Below, one piece after another: positions 52,270 through 63,790 of a stretch of DNA of 64,000 bases (the stretch's first letter is position 1; every line of letters begins with the position of its first letter). A program made the translations under genes and the position numbers. Source of the DNA: Pararge aegeria (taxonomy: Eukaryota > Arthropoda > Insecta > Lepidoptera > Nymphalidae); the NCBI RefSeq assembly GCF_905163445.1, contig NC_053184.1, positions 18,414,001-18,478,000 on the forward strand, read 5' to 3'. Under the pieces are notes generated by a model. It saw only the letters and a program-made list of their open reading frames with translations. It ran no database searches and had not been told where the DNA came from.

Positions 52270-52590
52270 CAGTGACCGTGATAGAGCAGTGGGTAGGAGC
52301 TTAGCTTCACATTCGGGGGGCCGAGTTTGAATCCCAGCACGCAACTCTAACTTTTCTAAGTTATGTGAGTTTTAAGCAATTAAAAATATTACTTGCTTCG
52401 ACGGTGAAGGAAAACATCGTGAGGAAACCTGCACGCCTGAGAGTTCTACATAATGTTCTCAACGGTTTTTGGAGTCCACCAACCCGCACTGGGCCAGCGA
52501 GGTAGACTACGGTCTTAACCCCTTCTCATTGTAGGAGGAGACCCGTGCCTTGTAGTGGGCCGGTAATGGGTCGATATGAAGATTATGCTC
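52270..52590 (+). repeat. SINE-2, full length, sense
   Basis: Reference copy for this family here. tRNA-like head with 'gtgatagagcagtgggtagg' and B-box-like 'gagtttgaatcccagcacgc'. Body: 'ctaagttatgtgagttttaa', 'gacggtgaaggaaaacatcg', 'tgaggaaacctgcacgcctg', 'cttaaccccttctcattgta', 'cttgtagtgggccggtaatg'. Confidence 0.9.
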
Positions 52591-52599
52591 ATACCTACA

Positions 52600-53635
52600 T
52601 ATTTTAGGGGGGACCAGTAAATCTGAATGTTAAAAAATTACTGGTGACCTTTGACCTTCCTGCATAATTTTCCTGCAGCTTATAAGCTATCTTAGGTAAA
52701 AATATATTATTCTCAAATTATTGGTTGTTTTATGTTTTAAGATCGACTAAAATATTAAAAAGGGAATAAAAACTAAACTTGATCAGAAAAGTGTAATTGA
52801 AGAGGTTTTCCGGAATGTGGAAAAAATTCTATAAATTTGTGTATGAACTTAACTTAACTATTCATGATTTTAATTATGAATTGTTTTTTTGACAATACAA
52901 CGTTCTCGGGTCAGGTAGTATAAAGTACAAATTTATTTATCCTAAGGGCGAAATTTCTGGAATTCAAACAATAAAGGCTAAAGCATAAATCTCACGAATA
53001 AAGTTAACCCGTCCCTTCGGGGTAAAAATCTTTACGGTAACATCACAAAGAGTTCAAAGGTTTGTCCTTTTTGGATGAACTTTAAGGAAGTTAAAGCAAA
53101 ATATGATACTAGCTTAACCACCAAGCTTAGTAATTGTTTGCCCGTGCATGAAATACAAATTTCAGGCTTTTAGTAGCTACGTGCATTTGAATACTCAAAG
53201 TTTTGTTCCATTAGGACTGCTTTCAGCTAATTGAAACATCCATTGTACAAATCTGATCCGTTATACGATGTAAGTTCATTTATTTTGCACCAAAATATAA
53301 AAATATGTTAGTTTTCATTCATACCTGGTTTTTATTAAAAATCATTAGGGTGGACCAACCTTATCACTTGGGGTTATAAAAATTAGTTTTCTTCCTATTG
53401 TTAGATCTACTAAACATAAACACAAAATTTCATGAGAATCCGTTTCGGAAGAGTTTTGTGCCTGCGACATGATAGATATATATATATATAAATACCTATT
53501 AGTATAGTATAATATATTGTTATGTTTAAAGTAATAAATAAATTATAATTTAAATACCAATATATTATATAAGACACTTAACATAAAACGATGTTTTAAT
53601 AATACGAACCAATTATCACTATACTATACTACTAC
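52600..53635. other. No recognisable feature
   Basis: AT-rich intergenic DNA, with a small Helitron-like patch near 53400-53460 ('cacaaaatttcatgagaatc', 'cctgcgacatgatag'). Confidence 0.4.
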
Positions 53636-53755
53636 TACGTAGCTTGTGTTATGGCTTCTAACATGACTGATGAATATTTTTACTTATAATATAAAGATAA
53701 ACACCTAGAGTTTTTGTGATGATAACATCAATTTTCATCACAAATGTAAAATAGT
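53636..53755 (-). repeat. SINE-1 body fragment, antisense
   Basis: 'gtagcttgtgttatggcttc', 'tgactgatgaatatttttac' and 'agataaacaccta' match the antisense SINE-1 body. The head is missing. Confidence 0.65.
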
Positions 53756-54559
53756 CACCGAGTACATTCAGTTAATTAAAACATTTAAATAAAATTTAAG
53801 AATTCATGAATAATTAGAATGAGAAATTATCAAGTAAGCTCAGATTAAACTTAACAATTCCCTAATTATGCTTAATTAACAAGTTCAATGTAATAAATAG
53901 CGAAGCTACAATACGCAGAAATACGTGACTGAAATTCAAAATAACGACCTTTAGTACTGTGCCACATAATGTAAACTTTAGTGTCGAAAAGGAATTGAAT
54001 TTATCGCCAAATTTATTTCAATGTGATCGTAATTCTAACCGAATTGCTTATATTTGTGGTTTATATAATTCCAATAGTACCCAAATTTACAGTCGTGCAG
54101 TTTAATCGCAACTGGACAGTATGAAAAGTGCAGTATGCAATTAAAATTAAAATATTGGTGTATTAATCCAATCAATCCAGTGACCATCTTTTTTTATTGT
54201 TTTGCCATCTTTTTCTGTCTGAGATCGTAATTTAAAGCTGATGCTATCGCTAAATGCTGATGCTTAATACACTTTCAAAAAAACGCTTTTATAGATATTT
54301 CATTTAAAACTACTCTTTGTTCACTCTAGAAAAATTAAATGTCCCTTACTTTAAAACAAATGCTAGTCAATACAGTTATTCAACTCCTATTTCACTCCTT
54401 CAGGTAGATTTCCGATATAAAGGTAACCAATGTTACTTCCTGTGTAAATTCTAAGGCATCTCAATAATTATTCCCGTTTTAAGGATTTGCTGCTGGAATA
54501 AGCACACAGACAGACAAAAATTAAATGTTTTTTTTATAAGGACCGACCGCTTAATTTTC

Positions 54560-54808
54560 GACGGCCGATTGGCGCAGTTTGCAGCGACCCTGCTTTCTGT
54601 GTCCAAGGCCGTGGGTTCGATTCCCACAACTGGAAAATGTTTGTGTGATGAGCATGAATGTTTTTCAGTGTCTGGGTGTTTATATGTATATTATAAGTAT
54701 TTATGTATATTATTAATAAAAAATATTCATCAGTCATCTTAGTACCCATAACACAAGCTACGCTTAAATTGGGGCTAGATGGCGATGTGTGTATTGTCGT
54801 AGTATATT
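54560..54808 (+). repeat. SINE-1, full length, sense
   Basis: The clearest copy: 'cggccgattggcgcagtttg', 'caaggccgtgggttcgattc', 'ccacaactggaaaatgtttg', full body and 'ggggctagatggcgatgtgt', followed by the microsatellite 54809-54905. Confidence 0.92.
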
Positions 54809-54905
54809 TATTTTATTTATTTTATTTATTTTATTTATTTTATTTATTTTATTTATTTTATTTATTTTATTTATTTTATTTATTTTATTTATTTTATTTA
54901 TTTTT
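54809..54905. repeat. (TTTTA)n tail of SINE-1
   Basis: About 19 units of ttta/ttttatttat pentamer continue directly from the SINE 3' end. The FYL repeat open frame here is a translation of it. Confidence 0.95.
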
Positions 54906-55124
54906 CATATCAATTTTTCATTTGATAAAAAAAAGAAGTGATAAAATCTTGGAATATCACAGAGCAAATTTATTTATTTAATGTGGTGAGTTTTCTTACC
55001 TTTCTCGTCATTATCCTAAAATATCACAAAAAGCAATTTAAATTCAAATTCAAATTCATTTATTTCTTTAAAACATGACAAAATATTATACTTGTTTAGT
55101 CGCAGTCTACGACATCCAAATCTT

Positions 55125-55275
55125 AATTTACATCTGTTTTTCTCATATGGTTGGCTCGAGTTTGGAACTCCCTTCCGAAGTCTGTGGATAAACTTGGCAT
55201 CTTCTAGGCAAGCGTGCATTATCTTAGACGATATGTGCATTCCGACACTTCACATCAAGTGAGATTGTAGTCAAA
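55125..55275 (+). pseudogene. LINE C-terminal/3' remnant
   Basis: 'ctcgagtttggaactccctt' (a W/L-G-T/N-S-LP type end), 'aggcaagcgtgcattatct', and 'acatcaagtgagattgtagt' resemble the C-terminal codons and 3' UTR of a lepidopteran non-LTR element. Short and frame-broken. Confidence 0.45.
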
Positions 55276-55381
55276 AATAAATAGGAGCCTTAGTATTTAC
55301 CTAACTCTACTTTTTCATTCCGTAAGTTCATATCAATCGGTTTTACAATATTTAATATTGTAAAAATATCCATTAAATATC

Positions 55382-55640
55382 GTCATCATCATATCAACCC
55401 ATTACCGGCCCACTACAGGGCACGGGTGTCCTCCCACGAAGAGAAGGGCATAAGACCATAGTCCGGTAGAGTCACTACAAACAAACTGACTTGACGTTTC
55501 AAAAGTGCTTATTAATTAGGCCTACTTGAAATAAATGAATTTTGAATTTGAATTTGTCCACCACGCTGGCCCGCGCAAGTTTGTGATAACTTAGAAAAGC
55601 TAGAGGCGTGGGTTTCGGACTGGGAAATTTTGCTTCATGC
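55382..55640 (-). repeat. SINE-2, antisense, split by an L-C insertion
   Basis: SINE-2 from 'catcatcatatcaacccatt' to 'agaccatagtcc' (~55463) resumes at 'gtccaccacgctggccc' (~55556). Between them lies an L-C non-LTR 3' end (55464-55557). The SINE predates the insertion. Confidence 0.8.
55464..55557 (+). mobile_element. L-C non-LTR 3' end inserted in SINE-2
   Basis: 5'-truncated to 94 bp: 'ggtagagtcactacaaacaa', 'ttgacgtttcaaaagtgctt', 'aggcctacttgaaataaatg' and 'ttgaatttgaatttg'. The bases 'gtcc' occur at both junctions, which may be a short target duplication. Confidence 0.75.
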
Positions 55641-56574
55641 AATAATTAAATATGGCTATTTTTAATTGTATTCCCTGGTTTACTCCATCTCCCCTTGAAT
55701 TAAATCCTGGTTAAGCCTTTAAAATTTGGTAGCGAAGACATTAACTTAATTATTAGCAACTCGGCCCAAGTTTATTCCGCTAAGTCATTTTGTCGTGTTC
55801 CGAAACAATTCCCCTACAATTTAACAATGATTGAAGCATAAATTACCAAAGCATTTGGATTTTTTGAAACATTTTGGTTATATTAGGTTTACCTTTGAAA
55901 TTCTTTATTCATTTATGTAATATTTCATACACTATTATATATCTGTCATATAACAGTCCGAAGATGTGTAGTTACATAAATATAGCTTGCAGTGAGGTAC
56001 CTACAATTTAACCTTATCTAGTAATCATACAACGCGAGTGGGTTAATGTTAAGTAAAAAATTCGCGTGTTTTTGTTAACTTAAAATCTTCTAAAGATCCA
56101 CCTTGGTAGCAAGTGTGATGAAAAAGTTATTTGTCCTTATAAGACCTTATAATATTGTTTTTACAAACGTGCCGCAGACACTTAACAAAATATATAATTG
56201 TAGAAATTTTAATGGAATGCTAAGCGAATGTTGACGTGATGTTGATGGAATAACTATATGTTAATGAAATTTCAGAAAGCTTAGAATTTATTCACCTCAA
56301 ATTAAAGCCAGTAGGTAATCGGAATTGTTTTTTCGTTTTTTTTTAAGAGTCAGGTTTGCATTTGAGTACTGAATTTCTGCAAAAGAGGTTAAGTAGTTTT
56401 TGTAGATATAGTCTTTGATCGCTTTGCTTCATTTTCAAGAACTAAAATAAGAGATAAATACGATATGCAGGAACACCAATGAAATATTAAAAGTGGGTCT
56501 TATTTTAATAAATACAATTAGTTTACGTGCGAACATCATCAACATCATCATCCTATCAACCAATTCAAAATAAA

Positions 56575-56770
56575 TTAGGCCTTTTGTAATAAGCACTTTT
56601 GAAACGTCAAGTATGTCTGTTTGTAGTGACTCTACCACTTGTTCAGAAGGCAGATTCTAACGAGAAAAAGCCGATAAGAAACTCAAATGCTTTCAGGAAA
56701 CCTTGTCATTATGAAATTCATTAATACTATAGTAACCTCGAATATACTTAGCTCCACACTTTCCTAAGAC
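56575..56770 (-). repeat. L-C non-LTR 3' end, antisense
   Basis: 'aagcacttttgaaacgtcaa', 'ttgtagtgactctaccac', 'cagaaggcagattctaacga', then 'ggaaaccttgtcattatg'. Confidence 0.75.
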
Positions 56771-56989
56771 GATATGCTGATATCACTAAATTCCATATCA
56801 ATTTTTTTTTATAAAGATTAATGTTTTGTTTAACAGCGATTAAATTTTTATAATTGACGGACTTCTTAAAATACTTCTTATGTAGGGATTTCTAACACTA
56901 TCCTGGGCCGCTAATTTCTAGGGGCATCGATCTCGTTTGATGTCGTATGTTTAGCTCGTTTGGTTAGTGAGAACAGTGCCATATTTGTT

Positions 56990-57350
56990 TGTATTTCGCC
57001 ATTTCAAGGCCTATGGGCCTCTTAACAAGGCTCTCAGCGGGTGATGGAGAGCGCAATGTGGGTAGTTAGTATCTCTACGTGATCAAATCAGAAATGAGGA
57101 GATCCATAGGAGAACCAGTGCTACCAACATAACTCAGGGAGTCGCAAAGCTGAAGTGGAAGGTGGATATTGGGGTTCGCTGGATTGGCGACCCCGCACAG
57201 GTAAACACAGCGTTGGTCGGCCCCGAACGAGGTGTACACTAACCGACTCGCTGAGAGCCGCTGGAAACAAGCGGCCCAGGACCGTAGATTTTTGAACTCC
57301 CTACAAAAGATCTATGTCCAGCAGTGGACTTCAATCGGTTGAAGTGATGA
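56990..57350 (+). pseudogene. RTE-like LINE C-terminal remnant
   Basis: Second copy of the sequence at 34200-34560: 'ctctacgtgatcaaatcaga', 'aatgaggagatcc', a degraded RRT.. block, 'gtcgcaaagctgaagtgg', 'gccgctggaaacaagcggcc', 'caggaccgtag' and the end 'ctatgtccagcagtggac' before 'ttgaagtgatgataatg'. Frameshifts and an internal deletion replace the WAGH motif. Confidence 0.75.
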
Positions 57351-57859
57351 TAATGAAATTAAAGACGAAATTGGCTATGTTACCAATAAAGTCGACATAT
57401 TATGTTTTTATTAATTTCCTTGCGTATATTTATGAGAAAACTACTATACAAGTTTGGCAACTGCCTAACCTGTATTTTATCAAATGTACAGCAATTGCGT
57501 TATTTCTGGTCTCGACAATACCCACTATAATATTTTAGGGTTTATAGCAAAATATAACCCTTTATGGTTTCGTTACTTACGTTGAGTTCTCGTATCCAAT
57601 TCCTTCCGAAACCGCTAAACTTGTAATGTTAAATTAAAGACCTATTTTATTACTGCTAAAAAGTGGGTATACCATTTTTTTTTAAATGTCACAGCGGAAG
57701 TGAGAGTTGTAATTTACTGAAGTTACTGAGGAATTCTACTTGCACACGCTTTCTGTGATGCCACGTCCAGTTGCAAAAAAAGTCATAGCAATCGATCGCA
57801 GCGTCTGATTGCACGTGTATGGACAACAGTTTTTTAACGATGGATCGCTGCGATATTAT

Positions 57860-58015
57860 CATTATATCAACCCATTACCAGCCTACTACAGGGCAGGGGT
57901 CCTCCTCCCACAAGAAGAAAGGGGTAAAGCTGTACGCACTATTTAGGTGCGTGGGATTAGAAATCGCAAAACCCCCCCCGCCCCCCACTGGGCTATCACC
58001 CAGGGAATTATTGTT
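57860..58015 (-). repeat. SINE-2, antisense, with internal deletion
   Basis: 'atcattatatcaacccatta', 'ctactacagggcaggggtcc', then a jump to the head 'ggtgcgtgggattagaaatc', a C-rich run and 'actgggctatcaccc'. Confidence 0.7.
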
Positions 58016-58119
58016 GGCCGCTCGCTCCATGATAACGCACTGACGATAGTTTAGCCTCTAATTTGCTTTTAAGAGGCAGCCAGCCACAAACTAACCGCCT
58101 AATGAGAACGCGCCCTTAC

Positions 58120-59140
58120 ACTTTATTATATAGAATTTGCAATGTTTCTCAGCTTTAATTAATTGTGATAGTTTACTTGTACCAAGTATTGTATAGTATT
58201 ATACTATATCTAATAATATTTTTAAAAAAGTTAAGTGAGAAAAAATATTAGTAAGCTTTTGGAATGTGGATAAATAGAAGGTGATATATGGTAGTAGATG
58301 AATAAAGTTCTTAATTTTTATATGAAAAGTAAATTATAGTTTATTAACGAAAATAGTTTGTAGAATAGAATGTTTTTTATGGTAGTGAAATAAAATTCTT
58401 TATGGTAAATTGGTCCAAAAATCTGTTGAAAATGGTTATATATAACGAATAAAAATATAAACAAAAATTTTACCTTTTCCGTCCTGTCAAGGATAATAAA
58501 TTGATATTTTAAAAATAATGATAATATAAAAATCATAGCAGTAAGAAATGTGGGTAATATTAATTATTTATTTATCAGTAAAATTAAATAGTTATAATTG
58601 TTTTTATTTTTTATAAAAATTTATTCGTACAATTCGATTTTTTTAAATCATTTTATCGTATACTGTAATTATTTTGTTTTTAAAATTAAAATTATTTGAA
58701 ATACCATTGTGTTAAATTTTATAATTTATAGAAAAATCCTTGTGCGTGTTTATCTGCATAATTTACTTAGATATATAAAAGTAAAGTTAAACCAATTCTT
58801 GTAAAGTTATTATTCATTTGGGCCATATTTAACAACGTAACAGATGTTATTAATGTTGAAAGTCTTAAAATGTTAAACTTAGTTATAATTAAAATACTTG
58901 AACGAAAGCCTAGTCTTTTATTTATTACTCAAATATATTTTTTTCCTAAGACAATGAAAGGTTGACTTTTATCCGCAAGAATGACATCTAATTTAACGGC
59001 AAATTCTTTCTTACTACGTCAATTATACTAGAAATATAAGGGTTCCGAAATTGTTGGAGATCTTAAGCCAAGTGTTTGGCTTTTCCGAAAAATGTATTTT
59101 GGTAAGTACCTAATTCAATTAAAAACACAAATTGTAACCA
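58120..59140. other. Very AT-rich DNA, no recognisable feature
   Basis: Long A/T tracts and short minus-strand frames of Phe/Ile/Lys only, as expected by chance in such composition. Confidence 0.5.
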
Positions 59141-59149
59141 CTACTGGAA

Positions 59150-59345
59150 AAAAGTTTGTGTGATGAGCATGAATGTTTTTCAGTGTCTGCGTGTTTATCT
59201 GTATATTAAAAGTATTTATGTATATAATTCATAAAAATATTCATCAGGCATCTTTGTAGGTACCCATAACACAAGCTACGCTTACTTTGGGGCTAGATGG
59301 CGATGTGTGTATTGTCTTAGTATATTTATTAATTTATTTATTTGA
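59150..59345 (+). repeat. SINE-1, 5'-truncated, sense
   Basis: Starts near 'ctactggaaaaaagtttgtg' inside the B-box region and runs to 'ttactttggggctagatggc' and an (attt)n tail. Confidence 0.85.
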
Positions 59346-59904
59346 CCTGGAGAGCCTAGTTTTCCCTAAAAAAACCCTGAAAGAAGGTGAAATAAGAAAT
59401 TAGATTTTGTAAAGGGAACCCATATTTTTTTTAAGTTTGAAGGGAGAGAGAAGACACCAACACGTTGTGCCTTCTCTGAATGGCCTGTTCACTTGGCTTT
59501 GGAAGTATACAAGTACATTTGTGTTATCTTAAAGGCGTTGCTAAAAACACATGTTGGCAGAAAGTTCCCCATCTCAGTGATACGTATCAGGGGTAGTCAA
59601 ATAAAGCGATGATGTAATCGTTGTCTCCAACTGCACCTATCGGAGACCAGTCTCTCAAACAAAAGCTTATAAAGCGTGCAATTAAAGCAACTCTTAACCG
59701 TTACTTATAGATTAACCATTTTGAAAGCTTTTATTATATTCCTTGTTAGTAATAGGAGCTGAGACTAACGGATGAGAAAAACTATTTTAAACTTCGGAAA
59801 TCGGTCGTTCCATCGATTTACTGACTTGGTTTGTTTAATTATACATGGTCACACATAATTTGCAGTATTTTGTTATAAGCAATCAAATGCCTAGAATCAT
59901 AATC

Positions 59905-60190
59905 ACGCGGTTATAGCGCATTGGGTAGGAGCACGACTTCACTTTCAGGGGGCCCGATTTCGAATCGATTTTCTAAGTTATGTGAGTTTTAAGTAATTAA
60001 AATATCAAAACAACGTGAGGAAACCTGCATGCCTGAGAGATCTACATAATGTTCTCAAAGGTGTGTGGAGTCCAACCACCCGCAATGGGCCAGCGTGGTG
60101 GATTACGGCCTTAACCCCTTCTCAGTGTGGGAGGAGAACCATGCCCTATAGTGGGTCGGTAATGGGTTGATGAGACGATGATGATGATTT
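59905..60190 (+). repeat. SINE-2, nearly full length, sense
   Basis: 'cggttatagcgcattgggta' head, B-box region shortened, 'cgtgaggaaacctgcatgcc', 'ggccagcgtggtggattacg', 'ccccttctcagtgtgggagg' and the (gat)n end. Confidence 0.85.
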
Positions 60191-60564
60191 AAATGATTTC
60201 TAGGTAATTTGCAAAAACTGGAGTATAGGACGGTCATTTGCTATTGAAAATGATTACGTGATTGAAGGTTTCAAATGATGGATTGATGAAGCTCCGTGAG
60301 TAAGAATAGATATATTATTTCCGCACAGCTCATTCGTTTGTTGGAATATGTTGAAAGAAGTGGCACCTCTCTCTCTATTTACTATCTCCAAAAAGTATTT
60401 ACGTTAAGTAGATAATTTAATAAGGAAAATTGTAGAGTTTGTAGAAGTAACGAATGTAAAGATGCTAAATCATTGTTTTTTATCAAAAGAAAACGGTGAT
60501 TTGTTATATTCTATAGAAAAGAAGATAAATAATTTATTTGATTGTTCTTTAATACATTTTATTC

Positions 60565-60599
60565 AACTTACTGTTATATAAAGAATATAACAGTAAGTT
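60565..60599. repeat. Perfect 15-bp hairpin
   Basis: Arms 60565-60579 and 60585-60599 around a 5-nt loop (aaaga). Confidence 0.88.
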
Positions 60600-61094
60600 A
60601 TTAATGGCATGCAAAAAGCCATAGACTGAGGAACTAATTAAGTGTATCTCGTAAACATTGAATACATTGTTTGCCTACTGTAGTTCAGCGCGTGTATAAT
60701 ACAAAATGCTTCAATTTTCCGCTAAACGGACAATCACAGCGCATTAAGTGTGTCACGGTTGCGGGACACAATGCCTTTACGGTTCGCGCTCGAATAATTC
60801 GATATACGATGTGGCCAAACATTATGTACACAGCAAACTAAATGTCATTAAAATACGCGCTTTCCGCCGTGTGCTTTATAATAAATTTTAGATAAATATT
60901 AGCTAGGTCGCTAGTAGGTATTTACTTCTATAATATCGTAGTCGTCTCACGGATGGATCGTGCCGCTCGCGAACTTTAGAACGGACCAGGCGAAGTTCTC
61001 ACCCATAATAGAAACTAAGCATGCTTTAACAGCTATTAAAATTTCTCTTAACAATGTGATTTGTAAGAGGCTATCTGGCCGCGTATCTTAACCA

Positions 61095-61270
61095 TAATGG
61101 ATGGTGATGGACGGGTCACATGCTCCGAGACACCCCTTGGTAACCACGAGACAAATAAAAAAGGTTCGGCAGCATAGACGTTGGAAAGGCGAACTAAAAC
61201 TTACCGCTGGTCTTCTATGGAGAATAGTGGCACAGGATCGTAAGCACTGGCGAGAGCTGAAGGAGGCCTA
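61095..61270 (+). pseudogene. LINE reverse-transcriptase C-terminal remnant
   Basis: The plus strand reads WMVMDGSHAPRHPLVTTRQI, KKVRQHRRWKGELKLTAGLL and WRIVAQDRKHWRELKEA before a stop. The RRW..EL...AG..W...AQDR..W..L.EA ending is typical of non-LTR reverse transcriptases. The segment just upstream (60960-61090) may be the same element but is too decayed to frame. Confidence 0.7.
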
Positions 61271-61929
61271 AGCATTCATGCACACAGAGCTAGGGGACTT
61301 CATTTTATAATACAATGAAATGTTAAGAAATCATGTAACTCTTCTAATAGAAGCTATTTTCTATAAGTATATAAAATAGTCTTTAATTCCAAAGAAGTCC
61401 CTTAACTCTGTGTGCCTCATGGTACAGGCCTCTTCTCAAAATCAGAAGGGTTTAGGCTTATTTCATTTCCTTTCTATAAACAGCTACGGTTTGAGTGTAC
61501 AAACTGCACCACTTTATATTATGGCTACATTCTTTTTATTGATAGCACGAACATTTTCAACATATGGATCTTTTATTGCCACTAACATTTGGTAATAATT
61601 GTTTAAGCCCGCAAACACGCATTGGAGTAATGTGGTGGGGTTCTCTCGCTCCTATACAAGAAGAATATATATTAAAGGTACCATAATTACTGAATTACTT
61701 ACTAAAATACTAGGTGAGGCGACAACATTTTTTTTTAACAACGACAATTAGTTATTCATGGCACATGAATACCTATGGACTTGTGACCGTACCAGTGGCA
61801 CTACGTACAACGGAAGGTTCCGGCCGACCAAGTACAGAGACAAGCGCAGAGAAAGAAAAAGAAGAAGGAGACCTATGGACTTACCAGATCCAGGGCTACC
61901 TTCGAAATGATATTAAAAAATTTAAAAAA

Positions 61930-62085
61930 AAATCGAAATTCATTTATTTCAAGTAGGCCTAATATAAGCACTTTTGAATCGTCAATCTGTGTGTTTGTAG
62001 TGACTCTACCACCAGTTCGGAAGGCAGATTCTACCGAGAAGAAGCCGGCAAGAAACTCAGCAGTATAAAAGCTTGTAATCAACCC
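61930..62085 (-). repeat. L-C non-LTR 3' end, antisense
   Basis: 'tttcaagtaggcctaatata', 'agcacttttgaatcgtcaat', 'gactctaccaccagttcgga', 'ctaccgagaagaagccggca', 'agaaactcagcag'. Confidence 0.85.
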
Positions 62086-62261
62086 CTCAAAGGACTTCTG
62101 CAAGTCATATGCAGATATAACAAAATGCCCGTTTCTGGTATAAGAAAGTAATAATATTGTAGTTTCTGGTATAGTTTTTGTATTTCAATTACCACTATCA
62201 GATTTTTGTTTATAATGAATAATATTTTGCCAAACATTGACTAGGTATATTATTTTATTTA

Positions 62262-62319
62262 AATAAAAATGAATTATAAACTAAATGGAGCCTCATTTAG
62301 TTTATAATTCATTTTTATT
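62262..62319. repeat. Perfect 26-bp hairpin
   Basis: Arms 62262-62287 and 62294-62319 are exact reverse complements around a 6-nt loop (gagcct). Longest perfect hairpin seen in the window. Confidence 0.92.
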
Positions 62320-62584
62320 ATGACTTAGCGATTCGCGTGATGTAAGTTTATATATCGATTGTACTTTTTTTTTGTCCTTAAAGATTTATGTGAATAAAAC
62401 TTATTAGTCTATCGGAAATGTGATCGTTCTCACGCGCCAGAATAACGGGCACTGCCATAAAACAATTGTTAGCCCATAAACCGTGACCCGGATTGACGTA
62501 ACGTTCTCTTTAACTAACCTGTGCTGTGCGGTTGAACTCTATATGTAATGGTTCGAATTCTGGTAAATAAATTACCCTTAATAT

Positions 62585-62664
62585 CATCATCAATAATGGG
62601 TTGATACCAATTAACGGCTTACTATAGGAGACGGGTTTCAAGGATTTATTCCGTAGTCTACCAC
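62585..62664 (-). repeat. SINE-2 3' fragment, antisense
   Basis: 'catcatcaataatgggttga' and 'ttaacggcttactataggag', 'ccgtagtctaccacg'. It joins the head of the sense copy starting at 62665. Confidence 0.6.
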
Positions 62665-62965
62665 GCGGTGATAGCCTAGTGGGTAAGGCTTCGGCTTTCC
62701 TTTCGTGAAGACCGACTTCGAGCCCCGGCACGCTTCACTAACTTTTGGGAGTTACGTGTGTTTTTGATTCAAGCAATTTAAATATCACTTTCTTTAAACT
62801 GTAAAGGAAAACATCGTGTGGAAACCTGCATGCCTAAGAGTGCTTCATAATGTTCTCAAAGGTATGTGAGGTCCATCAATCCGCACTAGGCCAGCCTAGT
62901 GGACTACGGCCTTAACCCCTTCTCATTGTGGGAGGAGACCAGTGCTCTGTAGTCGGTTGGTGTGA
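62665..62965 (+). repeat. SINE-2, full length, sense
   Basis: 'cggtgatagcctagtgggta', B-box-like 'cgacttcgagccccggcacg', 'gtaaaggaaaacatcgtgtg', 'ggccagcctagtggactacg', 'ccccttctcattgtgggagg', 'ctgtagtcggttggtgtgat'. Confidence 0.88.
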
Positions 62966-63424
62966 TGATCTCATAAATCACCACACAATTTTGTCCGGTT
63001 GCCGAAGAGGCTTAATGTTTATCGAATATCAATTCAGTTCTGTTGTAGCCTACGTCAGTAACCTCTTCTTAAGGAATAATAGATCGTTGCGGATTCAATA
63101 TGGATACCTTACATTAAAATTATATGAACACTTTAATTCTACATCGATGTTGCCGTATTACCCGACTGCTCCGCTAAGTAAGAAGGGTAGTGTTTATTTT
63201 GTTTGATTTTATATTATCATCTAAAAAATAGATATTTTGGAGCCGTAGAGACCGGGGGCTCGAGCTTAAGCTCAAAGAACTGTCAAGGAGGCTTAACGTG
63301 TCTACCGGTGATCCTAGAACTGGTAGTCAGTAGTAAATCGGCAAATACTGCTAGCATCTTAGGTACTATGCTACGCTGCGCTCATTTCGAAGACGTTTTG
63401 GATTTTATTTCGTTATATTTTGTA

Positions 63425-63790
63425 TCATGAAAATTAAGCCTAATTTGCTATACTCCGCGAAAATCAGGAGAATCTGTATGGTGTAATTTATAACTTCTTC
63501 AATCCTTATACTCCACACCAAACAGATCTTCGGCAATGTACCCTGTACGCACGTTTCGCTCCGAAACCGGAGCATCCTTAGGAGATGTTCACTTAACTTT
63601 GTAATTGACTTAACAATTATTCATTGTAAATTCAACATCTCCTGAGGATGCTCCGGTTTTGCTTCCGGTTTCATATTCAAATTCTCCTGCTTTTCACGGA
63701 GTACAGAAAATTAGGCTTAATTTTCATGATATATCATGGATTTCCGCACAGTAACGCCTGCTTCTATCTAACAGTTATATTTTGGTTATT
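63425..63790. mobile_element. Fold-back element with two nested inverted modules
   Basis: 63429-63480 ('atgaaaattaagcctaattt', 'gctatactccgcgaaa', 'aggagaatctg') is inverted at about 63680-63735. Inside, 'cgaaaccggagcatccttag' (63560) is inverted at about 63633-63655 ('gaggatgctccggttttgc'). The same modules occur at 16857-16945, 22840-22960, 23997-24130 and 29035-29105. No transposase frame is visible. Confidence 0.7.

Noticed and set aside
54703..54981. Open frame with FYL repeats
   Set aside because: Translation of the TTTTA array after a SINE-1.
61714..61956. Open frame with a Lys/Glu-rich segment (KYRDKRREKEKEEGD-like)
   Set aside because: No conserved domain recognised, purine-rich composition explains the residues, and it runs into an L-C retrotransposon end.
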